A DNA stretch of 64,000 nt, taken from NCBI GenBank assembly GCA_039566865.1, contig CM076962.1, positions 7,434,743 through 7,498,742 on the forward strand. Reading direction: 5' to 3'. Shown in pieces: positions 55,596 to 64,000 of this stretch. Made by a program: the position numbers and the translations under genes. The stretch is from Aurelia coerulea. Taxonomy: Eukaryota > Cnidaria > Scyphozoa > Semaeostomeae > Ulmaridae. Position 1 is the stretch's first letter. Every line of letters starts with the position of its first letter. The notes beneath the pieces were generated by a model that was not told the origin of the DNA, ran no database searches, and was given only the letters and a program-made list of their open reading frames with translations.

Positions 55596-56605
55596 GTATT
55601 ACTACTTTGTTATTAGTGCATTGGTCAAGTTGCAGCACTTGTAGAAGTTGGATTTTAATTTAGTTATTTTTTGCAACCCTGCTAACAAATGGTGTAAGTG
55701 TTTATTTCAACCCTGCACTTTATTTAGCCATGGTGAATTTTCTAAAGTATTTTGAAATCATATGGATTGCAAAGACCACGAACGTTAGTAAGAGTGAATA
55801 TTTTTTGAATTTTTTTTCAAAGAGCTATTTTTATGGAAAATGGAACGGGTGTATCAGAAAAGATGGGCCTCTTCAAAAATTCCTCTGCGGTGGCGACTTG
55901 AACCTTGCAAATTTATGGCATCGATTTCGTAATAAGCTTTGACTTAAGTTTAGACATATTCCCTTCACCTGTATTTGCCAACATGATGCGTCTCAATTCT
56001 TTAGAATTCCCAGAAAATAAATGTTTTGGTTGTTCTTGTTTGACTATTCAAAACTATATTTTAGAAGGCTAGACACAATGATTTCTGACCTCAAATCAGT
56101 GCATTGAGCGTTCGTGATTGCAAATTCTAGCCCCTGAAAACGCTAATTCTTGAAGAAGAAGGCATCACTCTCCGAATTTGGAATTTATAATCTCCCTCTG
56201 TACCGAATAGTTAGTTTCATGCTTGTAATTATGTTTCTCTTTCGGTTTCCATCCCAAAAATCTGATCTGTCCCAAATATAACATATACGAGCTTAAGATG
56301 CCAAAAAGAGAGAATGCAATGCGACACAAAGAAGTACGAGAGCCGTTGATGCAGCAACAGACCGATACAGAGCATGCACAACTAATGATGGCCAACTAAT
56401 GGAATCTTTTACACAAAATTATTAATGGTTTGTTGTGCAAATTAGATACGAGTAAAGTAAAACATCATCAACCTCGAATCATCTCTAACTAACTCTCTAA
56501 TCTAACTCTCGGATCATCGTTACCTTTCCTGGTAGTCATTTTCTCCACAAAATAACCCTCTGTCATTGCCTGTTCTAGAAATCTGAGTTAATAATGACAA
56601 TATTG
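55596..56605. other. no recognisable gene (possible intron)
   Basis: Downstream of the candidate exon. Short frames at 55730-55942 (plus) and 56165-56395 (minus) have no domain I know. Confidence 0.4.
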
Positions 56606-56650
56606 TGCTGTTTCATTTCATTTCATTTCACTTCACTTCATTTCATTTCA
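56606..56650. repeat. (TTTCA)n microsatellite
   Basis: TTTCATTTCATTTCATTTCA with CACTTCA variants. It could be the tail of a lost minus-strand element. Confidence 0.85.
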
Positions 56651-56914
56651 AATACTTAAAGAGGGTAGCATACAGTTTTATTCATTATTAGGGTAGCATA
56701 CACGCGAGACCCCATTCCACCACTGCATGAAACAAACTATATTTTTCGAAACCAGCCAGTAGTAGAGAAAATAAGGGCAAGAACGGAAAAATTCAGGTCT
56801 AGTTTTTATCCTAACTGCTTACTTGAGCGGAATAAACTTGATCCTGTGTTGAGGGCATCCACGTTTGTCGGCATTTTCAAAAAGAACTTATTTTCACAGA
56901 TTAGACCTCCTGCC

Positions 56915-56925
56915 AACTCCGTTTA
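56915..56925 (+). repeat. target-site duplication, left copy
   Basis: AACTCCGTTTA. It is repeated with one difference (AACTCTGTTTA) at 58607-58617 on the other side of the inserted retrotransposon. Confidence 0.8.
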
Positions 56926-58606
56926 ACGGATTATCTGGTAACGGAGTATCTGGTAACATGCTCGCACTTATTAGCAGTTTTTTAAAAGATCGGAAACAAA
57001 GGGTTGTTTTGAATGGAAAAACTTCAGAGTGGCAGGATGTTCGCGCAGGTGTACCCCAAGGGTCTGTGCTGGGTCCTTTATTCTTTCTGGTGTATATAAA
57101 TGATCTCTGTGATAACTTGAATTGTGAGGTCAAACTCTTTGCAGATGATACTTCCTTGTTTTCAGTGATTGAAAACGAAATCGTTGGCGCTGAAGAATTG
57201 AATCGAGATCTCGAAAAATTACGGATCTGGGCTTGGCAGTGGAAAATGCAATTTAATGCAGATAAAACGGAGGAAGTCATATTTTCCACGAAAAAAGCTA
57301 GAATAGTCCACCCGCCTTTAACATTAGGCAATGACGAAATCAAACGGGAAGATGAACACAAGCATTTAGGAATGATATTGGATTCAAAGTTAAATTTTCA
57401 AAGTCATATCAAGCAGCCATCCTAAAGGCTAGAAGAGGTATTGGTCTGATACGATATCTTTCAAAGTATGTCTCCAGGAATGTTCTTAATCTATCTTACA
57501 AATTATACGTGAGGCCTCACCTTGACTATGGTGATTTATTGTATCATAGATATGACCCAGAAAAGCGGCTAGGTTTTACACAAAAATTGGAACAAACCCA
57601 GTATTCTGCATTCCTGGCTGTCTCTGGTGCGTGGAGAGGTACAAATCGGCAAAGGCTTTACAATGAGTTGGGATGGGAAACCCTTTATAGTAGAAGATGG
57701 TATCGTCGTTTATGTCATTTTTTCAATATGAAAAGTAAACAGGTCCCAGAATATCTCTTCAATGAAATCCCTTCTGAACGACAAACCAGCTATAATCTTA
57801 GAAATCAGCGGATGTATTCTCCCTCCATTGACAAGACTGTGCAATTTTCAAATACATATTTTAGTAATGCGCCTTTTGAATGGAATTTACTGGATAGCGA
57901 TACCAGGTGTTCCAAGTCTATTGCCGAATTCAAGCGAAAACTGCTCTCCAAGATACGTCCAACTGAAAACTGTGTTTACAACATATATGATATTGAGGGT
58001 ATTAAAATCTTAACAAAATTGCGCTTGCAGTTCAATGCACTAAATGAGCATAGGTTTAGGCACAGATTTAACGCCGTAAGTCCACTTTGCAATTGCGGTA
58101 CAGCAAATGAGGATAATAAGCATTTCCTCCTGCACTGCCCTTTGTTTAACAACTCTCGTATGAATCTCCATGGCGAACTCTCAGAATTTCTGAACTTAGA
58201 CATTCCCAACCTTGATGATAATTTCTTTTGTTCACTGCTATTGTATGGAAGTACTGAAAATCCGTATATCATCAACAGAATAGTTCTTGAAGCTACAATA
58301 AAGTACATTAAATCATCCGAGCGTTTTGATCTTGTAGATTACGAAACCTAGCATCCTCTGGAAACAAAGCATTCGTGCTTGACATGTTAGTGACTGTATC
58401 TATGTGTGAATGTATCTGTGTGTATGTTTGTATGTAAGTCCGTATGTGTACGTGTGTACTAGTCAAATTAATTTGATACATTTGACATTGTAAGTGTCAT
58501 TCATAGTGGGAACTCGCTGACAATATGTCCTTTCCCACTATGGATGGCACGTAGTTTATAAATCTTGTTCTTTGTTACTTTTAATTGTTTTCATTGAATA
58601 AAAAAA
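56926..58606 (+). mobile_element. 5'-truncated non-LTR retrotransposon inserted in the outer one
   Basis: 1,681 bp from within the RT domain to an AATAAAAAAAA tail at 58597-58606, flanked by the 11-base duplication. Both ends are independently marked by the interruption of the outer RT. The left end has a small tandem duplication (GGATTATCTGGTAAC / GGAGTATCTGGTAAC). Confidence 0.85.
56940..58351 (+). pseudogene. reverse transcriptase of the inserted element, one frameshift
   Basis: First frame (to 57425): SSFLKDRKQRVVLNGKTSEW, GVPQGSVLGPLFFLVYIND, the FADD box and the HLGMILDSKLNFQSHIK block. A one-event frameshift at about 57413 leads to the second frame (57509-58351 and a little upstream): VRPHLDYGDLLYH, SYNLRNQRMYSPSIDKT and a C-terminal zinc-finger-like CNCGTANEDNKHFLLHCPLF. 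Otherwise free of stops, so probably recent. The first Met of the frame (56865) lies in the outer element and is not a natural start. Confidence 0.85.
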
Positions 58607-58979
58607 AACTCTGTTTATGGTTTACACAGTCCAAAAGGGATTGCGTACTTAACTCAGTTAAGGGTTGGGCTGAGCAAACTAAATTTTCACAAATTCAAGC
58701 ACAATTTTAAACACACAATCAACCCAATGTGCCCGATTAACGATGGCATTGAGGACACGGCACACCTTTTGCTGCTCTGCGATTCTTTCACGATGTACAG
58801 ACGAAGTCTTCTCGCTTGTGCAAATGATGTGCTCCGAATGTACGGATATTCTGAAGCCCCGGGGGAACAATATTTTGCAGCTTTTACCATACGGAGATGA
58901 AAGCCTGCCTTCGGAAGCAAATGCAGTAATCTTGAACTTAACAATTAAGTTTATTTTGGAAAGAGAACGCCTTAATTAA
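58607..58979 (+). pseudogene. C-terminal end of the outer element's RT
   Basis: Reads GIAYLTQLRVGLSKLNFHKF, MCPINDGIEDTAHLLLLC, then after a frameshift NILQLLPYGDESLPSEANAV and a stop. This is the Cys/His C-terminal block also seen on the minus strand at 13729-14100. Confidence 0.8.
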
Positions 58980-59377
58980 CTTGTCCATTTTCTTATGAAT
59001 ACCCTCCGTATCCCAACCCTCCATCTGTTTAATGTCCCTTTTTAGTTTAAATAGCTAGTAGTTTGGGGTAGCTTGCAACCAAGAAAGACATCTTGCCAGC
59101 CATGATACTTCATTTAATTCAAATTATTTGGTTTCTGGCTGTCCTGACTTGTAGCTTAGTTTAATGTTTGTATGCTGTTCGTTCTGTTCTTTGACCCCTT
59201 TACATACTGTTCTGGTATTGTCCTTGTTTTTGTTTCATGTTATGGCCTTAGGGTAGTCGTGCCATTCGCTCCTCTTGGTATCATCTCCGTAGTGTCGAAA
59301 ATTTGTAATTAGAGAGTATCGTAGGAGGTATCATTGTATTGTAAATTTTTATCTTGAATATATAGAAAAATAAAAAA

Positions 59378-59523
59378 AAAATCCTTACTGGTTGCTGAAG
59401 AACGCGGAAATCATCCAATTTCACGATATTCAGCCAATCAAATTGTCTCTTTCTAAACCTGTGATAACAAATCGGTCGTTGGAAGGGAATTCTTGAGTAC
59501 CCTCGCGAAAATTGGAATGGCTG
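59378..59523 (+). mobile_element. partial copy of the AAATCCTTACTGG foldback family
   Basis: One arm end only: AAATCCTTACTGGTTGCTGA, then GCGGAAATCATCCAATTTCA and GAGTACCCTCGCGAAAATTG. It closely matches the left arm of 62391-63185 and less closely 36608-38299. It starts at the poly(A) of the outer RT element and stops where a minus-strand RT fragment begins. Confidence 0.7.
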
Positions 59524-60283
59524 GCAGTTGGTTGATGGTTGAATTGCCGGGACGAAAACCAAACTGATGAATGTTTAATAGGTCATGGTCACAAAGATGA
59601 CAATAGATTGCTTCAAAAATGATCTTTTCAAAGAATTTCCCAAAGATAGGCAATAGAGATATAGGACGATAATTTTGTTTGGATTGTCTACTACCTTTTA
59701 TGTGAACTGGAATAACATTGGCTCTCTTCCAGATAGCAAGGTAGACTCCACTCTCAAGGCATTTTTCATAAATCATGCACAAGGGCTCCAATATTGACTT
59801 GTCACATATTTCTACCATTGCAATAGAAACTTCATCACAACCATGGGCTTTCTTTGGGTCCAATGATTGAAGTATCTAAAGTACCTTTTCCCGGTTGATT
59901 ATTAGGTTTTCAAATAATGATTTAGGCCTTGTTTGGAAAGTAGGTAAGGTGCTACTTGTTGTTATCATCGAACACTGCTGCACAAAATAATCATTGAAAA
60001 TGCTAGCCTTACTTTGTAGGTTCGTTATAAACACTCCATTTTCTAACAATGGGGGATATTCACTGACTTTTTTCTATTAATCAACCTGTTTAAGACCGAC
60101 CAATATGACTTGGTTCCTTGATTGGGATCAGGCAATTTACGCCCCAAATTTAAGAAATACCCCTCTTTTGCATTAACTATCATGTTTTTTTGCCTCGTTG
60201 TGAGCTATTTTGACTAGAACCCAGTCTTCTTGCCTTCTTCCACGACGTACAAAATTCCTATAAACCCTATGCTTGTGTTTTAT
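59524..60283 (-). pseudogene. N-terminal RT region of a non-LTR retrotransposon
   Basis: Minus strand in shifting frames: NFVRRGRRQEDWVLVKIAHN, NAKEGYFLNLGRKLPDPNQG, PPLLENGVFITNLQSKASIF, then DPKKAHGCDEVSIAMVEIC and NYRPISLLPIFGKFFEKIIF and FGFRPGNSTINQL. It ends before motif A, where the foldback fragment starts. The 59453-59863 frame also runs on into that foldback; those last residues are not RT. Confidence 0.75.
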
Positions 60284-61270
60284 TGCAAATATCCTTGCAA
60301 AAACAGAAGTGATTGAGATGGGCCTATAATTGTTTGCGTCACTTTTGTTGCCAGATTTGAAAGTCAGGGACACCCTGGCTAATTTCCAAAAGTCTGGGAA
60401 AACTCCAGATTCCATGGAAGAATTATAGATCATCACCAATGGTGTACGGATGAAGTCCGCTGCATCTTTGACAGTCATTATTATAGAGACGTTATCAGGT
60501 CCAGCTGTCTGACCATTTTAAAGATTTTTAATGGCCTTTAGGACAGTGGCTTCATCAGCTAGTGTGAAAATCATATCGTTTGTTTAGCTTTTAAAGCAAC
60601 TAACAGGGTCGTCATCCGGCCGTGACTCAATTCTACTCAATTATTTAGGGCCTACAGTGACAAAGTGATGATTAAGTGCTTGGGCAATGTCGCGTTTCTT
60701 CGTTGGTACTTTACCCTGCACATCAAGGCTCAAAATCTCCGTAGAGCCATTGTCCTTATCGAGCACCTTGTTGATAGCTTTCCACATCCTTTTTGGGTTA
60801 TGTTTATTTTCTTTTATCAAATCCTGATAGTGTAATCGTATTGCCTCTCGGACACTCTTTGTTACTTGATTGCGAAGCTTTTTGCATGAATTCTACATAA
60901 CAGGAGATCTTTCAGCATCTTTTTTGGCAGCATCCCTTTTTATCATTAGTTCTCTAATGAGAGGCGTCATCCAGGGTGCTGTTTGGGAGTGCAGCCTCTT
61001 GTTTGCCATTGGTGCATGCATGTCTAAAATCGACTGGAAGCTGTCCTGAAATGTGGTGGTCATTTCGTCACAATTGTTGTTGCATGTGTTGAGAATGGTT
61101 TCCCAATCTACCTGTTGTAAGTCATTGCAAAAAAGAGACCTGTCATACTTCTTTAGATTTCTAGTCTCGACAATTTTATTGGTTTCTTATTTTTTTGCTG
61201 CCAGGCATTGATTTTTCGTATGCCATATACCAGATAGTCGTCTACCATTCCAATCTTGAGTACATCCGAT
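60284..61270 (-). pseudogene. endonuclease-RT linker and RT N-terminus of a second minus-strand element
   Basis: Fragments in order on the minus strand: DYLVYGIRKINAW, KKYDRSLFCNDLQQVDWETI, HSQTAPWMTPLIRELMIKRD, KHNPKRMWKAINKVLDKDNG, HHFVTVGPK, ADEATVLKAIKNL, then FRTPL-equivalent DFIRTPLVMIYNSSMESGVF and NNYRPISITSVFARIF. The sequence breaks off there, joined to the previous fragment. Several stops. It is a relative of the intact frame at 45229-47691. Confidence 0.75.
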
Positions 61271-61274
61271 AACA

Positions 61275-62226
61275 TTATTTTATGTTGCATTGGGTATCAA
61301 GCAACTTTTTTCCTGCATAAATAGACTCAAATTCTGTGCAGGTGCAGTGCAAGTTTTGATGTGTCAATGGCAAAAGAATATTACAAAATTGGGGGCATCG
61401 AGTTAGAACAGATACTACTGAGACATTCAAAGAGAGATGGTGAAGAAAATCTGGTATGAAATATCTTTCATTGATAGTAGCTTTGATATTTATACTTTTA
61501 ATCAATTTGGCTACTTGTGTTATTCGATAGTAGATTTTTAAATGAAGTATCTATTGCGAATCATTCACCAGTTCCAACGGACGATATGCCATTTTGCTGT
61601 GAAAACGCTAACATAGATTTGAATTGTTACCCGAAAAGTTATTTCCCTAAAACTCGATCAGACCGTTCAAGGCTATCAGCGTTTTTCCTTCAAATCTTGT
61701 TTTTGAAGAGCTTGCAGCAGGAATTGGAAATTGTAGTCATCTTGACCAATTTTCGGCTTTGAAATGATGACAACTGCCTCAAGAATGTTCCAAGAAACCA
61801 CATAATTACTGGATGTCTCAAAATAATTTGCTAAACAAACAAGGTAGGAGGGCCTAAGACGGAATCTTGTTTTCCACCAGTGAGACTTTCATTTGATATT
61901 TTTGAGAAAATACATTGTAAGTCTCAGTTCTACTTCCATTATATATTTCATAATGTGCAAATATGTGGGGAATGGAAACTCCAGTAGCCTAATTGCAATG
62001 AAATATCGAGGAATTTTTGCCTCGAAGTGTGATGTCGTGGGAGCTGGGCCCCAAGAGCCACCGATGAAGCATAGTTGGACCTCGATCTGGCATGGAGAAA
62101 ATTTGGCCTTCAGGCTAGGGGCTGGATAAGTGCATCACCTCTCCAGTGAGATGGGTCTGATGGTTTTCTGCTGTGCGTTAGTGTTTCAGCTTAAGTTTCT
62201 GCTTTCAGTTACAGTTTCATTAGCAA
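61275..62226. other. no recognisable gene
   Basis: Short frames at 61517-61762 and 61893-62129 have no known domain. Confidence 0.4.
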
Positions 62227-62290
62227 TCAGTCAGTCAATCAATCAATCTGTTTGTCTGTCTGTCTATTTGTCTGTCTGCCTATTTATCTT
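62227..62290. repeat. CAAT/CTGT microsatellite
   Basis: AGTCAGTCAATCAATCAATC followed by TGTCTGTCTGTCTATTTGTC and related 4-base repeats. Confidence 0.85.
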
Positions 62291-62390
62291 AAATACAATT
62301 CAACACCAATACTCTATAACTAAACAAATTAGAGCAATAAGAACTAAAAAGCTAATAATACTGAAAATGAATTAAGAAATTACTTTACTT

Positions 62391-63185
62391 AACCATACAG
62401 TTCAAATCCTTACTGGTTGCTGAACATGCGGAAATCATCCAATTTCACGGTACTCAGCCAATCAAATCGCCTCTTTCTAACCCCGTGATATCAAATCGGT
62501 CGTTGGAAGGGAATTTTTGAGTACCCTCACGAAAATTGAAATGGCTACTAAGTTAAATCAATTACATGGAATTTTTTGAAAAATCGGTTGAGGGGATGCC
62601 CCTCTGCAGTTTGTAGCGTGTTCAGACAAATTTCTCATTTGGAGCCAAAATTGTATTCATTTTCCGGTCGACGAATATTGACTTTCGTTAAAACATTGAT
62701 AAAATTCGCTACAAATAAGATATAAGGATAAAAATCTCAGCTATTATGGATATTGCCCTAAGAAATAAGCCAAACACTTTCCCTTCTTTTACATATCAAA
62801 ATCGCAGGCGATTTTCAGTGATCTCTATCAGAAATGTCATTTGGGCCTTAGCTTCTCACCGATTAAACCTTCATACGTTGGCTCCATTAAGGCTTAGTTT
62901 GTATTCTTGAGCTAAATGATTCACTTACGAATGACTCAAGCATCAATTTGACTTCATTTTCAATCCAATATCTCCAAATTTTGTTCAAAAACATCCAGTC
63001 TTGAGCAATTTCTGCAAATTTGTTTCGTTCCGTCTTTCTCTGCGAGCGCAAGTAACCTGCTCAAATGTCCAACGACCGATTTGATATCACGGGGTTAGAA
63101 AGAGGCGATTTGATTGGCTGAATACCGTCAAATTGGTTGATTTCCGCGTGCTTCAGCAACCAGTAAGGATTTGAACTGTATGCTC
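62391..63185. mobile_element. AAATCCTTACTGG foldback, short copy
   Basis: 795 bp. The inverted termini share CATACAGTTCAAATCCTTAC. The arms extend past CGACCGATTTGATATCACGG (right) and its inverse (left). TTTACTT stands directly outside both ends if the element begins AACC and ends GCTC (62384-62390, 63186-63192). It is the same family as 36608-38299 (both start with AA, then a variable stretch, then CAAATCC). Confidence 0.75.
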
Positions 63186-63192
63186 TTTACTT

Positions 63193-63530
63193 GATTGTAT
63201 CTAAGATTGTTTTATCAAGGATGGGCTCTCTACGTAGGTAAACTACTCAAAAGAGAGCCCCCTCCATGAAATATAACCGAACAAAAAATGTTAGTAAAAC
63301 AACCAGATGATAACCAATAACCAGAGGAGCCTTACTGGGGTGGGTTGTGATGGTTTACATGGCCAGTTATTAGTTAATTCTGAGAATATAATTCAAAGAA
63401 GTAAGTTTTCAATTTCGAACGAGCAAACTATATAGCAACGTAAATTAATACCGGAAGAGTGTGCAGAGTTTGAGGTTACTGTACCCCTTCAGGACGACAA
63501 ATAATTTAATCCTTTTAATAATTTTTTTTT
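63193..63530. other. no recognisable gene
   Basis: A hairpin at about 63224-63262 pairs GGGCTCTC with GAGAGCCC. Otherwise unremarkable. Confidence 0.4.
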
Positions 63531-63620
63531 AAATAATAATAATTTTATATATTATTTTTATATTAATTTTGTATAATAATTTAAAATAATAATAATTTAA
63601 AAATAATACTTTAATAATTT
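63520..63620. repeat. A/T-only low-complexity stretch
   Basis: AATAATAATT and TTTATATATT-type sequence with scarcely any G or C. Confidence 0.8.
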
Positions 63621-63689
63621 GTTTGCCCCCCTACGAATGAGAAACTGGTATCGGCTCTGTCGAGCATGCAAGTCAAATCTTGCAATAGG

Positions 63690-63815
63690 GTACAAGAAAA
63701 ACCGCAATTCTTTTATTTTCACGCTTTATTAGCCAATGATATCATCGTATCTTGATCAAATGACTGAAAACAAGGTTTTTGAGACAACTTTTCGCGTACC
63801 TTCACGAAAATAAAA
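63690..63815 (+). mobile_element. very diverged arm of the AAATCCTTACTGG foldback family
   Basis: Order and spacing of blocks match the family's left arm: ACCGCAATTCTTTTATTTTC, TTAGCCAATGATATCA, then GCGTACCTTCACGAAAAT (family: GAGTACCCTCACGAAAAT). The termini are not recognisable. The rest of the window to 64000 shows nothing I can support. Confidence 0.35.
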
Positions 63816-64000
63816 ATTAATATTCGACCAATAAAGATACAGAGCTGGTTTTACCATGAATCGATTCTACAGGCCCCACTCCACATTTGTTGTTCTACTT
63901 TTTTGTAAAATCTCATCAGGGATCGGCGTTACATCGAATTTCATTCCTTCGAAAAAAGAATTTGTTTTCTATATTTCCGTCAAAGCCTGCGATTACATAA

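Larger units (their letters stand above)
56735..59384 (+). mobile_element. non-LTR retrotransposon split by a second one (outer element)
   Basis: Outer coding resides in 56735-56925 (RTEKFRSSFYPNCLLERNKL, FKKNLFSQIRPPANSV) and 58607-58979. The 3' UTR ends in a poly(A) run near 59370-59381. The two coding pieces join in the expected order of the family seen at 13729-14500. The intervening 56926-58606 is the inserted element. Confidence 0.8.

Overview
The window looks like gene-poor nuclear DNA of an invertebrate animal. I see no bacterial operons, ribosome binding sites, rRNA or tRNA. The non-LTR reverse transcriptases (RTs) belong to the CR1/L2-type clades that are abundant in cnidarians, and the G-run MITEs and (ATT)n-tailed elements also remind me of anthozoan (coral or anemone) genomes. 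That placement is inference; no host gene here identifies the species. Almost everything recognisable is transposable-element DNA, much of it nested.

Region 1-2.3 kb: the 3' end of a plus-strand RT element, then two related TA-inserted MITEs. Region 2.3-12 kb: a mosaic of sharply bounded modules (called here R, O/T, P, Q, S, U) in direct and inverted copies, two copies of another MITE, and a 1.1 kb satellite with a higher-order period. Region 12.1-13 kb: a 500 bp near-perfect hairpin and a G-run MITE.

Region 13.7-21.8 kb: minus-strand non-LTR elements. The largest still shows an ORF1 with an SGNH-esterase signature, an endonuclease and an RT. It was split by a second element whose 664-codon RT frame is intact. 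A further minus-strand fragment abuts its 5' end. Region 22-23.2 kb: a plus-strand RT fragment.

Region 24.5-30.2 kb: a decayed Ty3/gypsy element (gag zinc knuckles, aspartic protease, RT/RNase H, integrase, short 3' LTR). A TIR-bounded DNA element of about 1.58 kb interrupts it. A perfect 76 bp palindrome lies at its 3' end.

Region 30.3-45 kb: an RT element with inserted fragments, a 748 bp foldback, a piggyBac-like MITE inserted at TTAA that carries an AAT microsatellite, a 1.69 kb Mutator-type foldback with a 9 bp target duplication, a nearly intact minus-strand RT (520 codons) and a 2.0 kb TIR element.

Region 45-64 kb: an RT element with an open frame of more than 820 codons, two candidate host-gene exons in compatible phase (50.6 and 55.4 kb), several foldbacks, a clean element-in-element insertion with an 11 bp target duplication (56.7-59.4 kb), two minus-strand RT fragments, and further copies of the Mutator-type foldback family.

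Coordinates of repeats were read by eye. Ends given to the base are those where both copies could be aligned; others are approximate.
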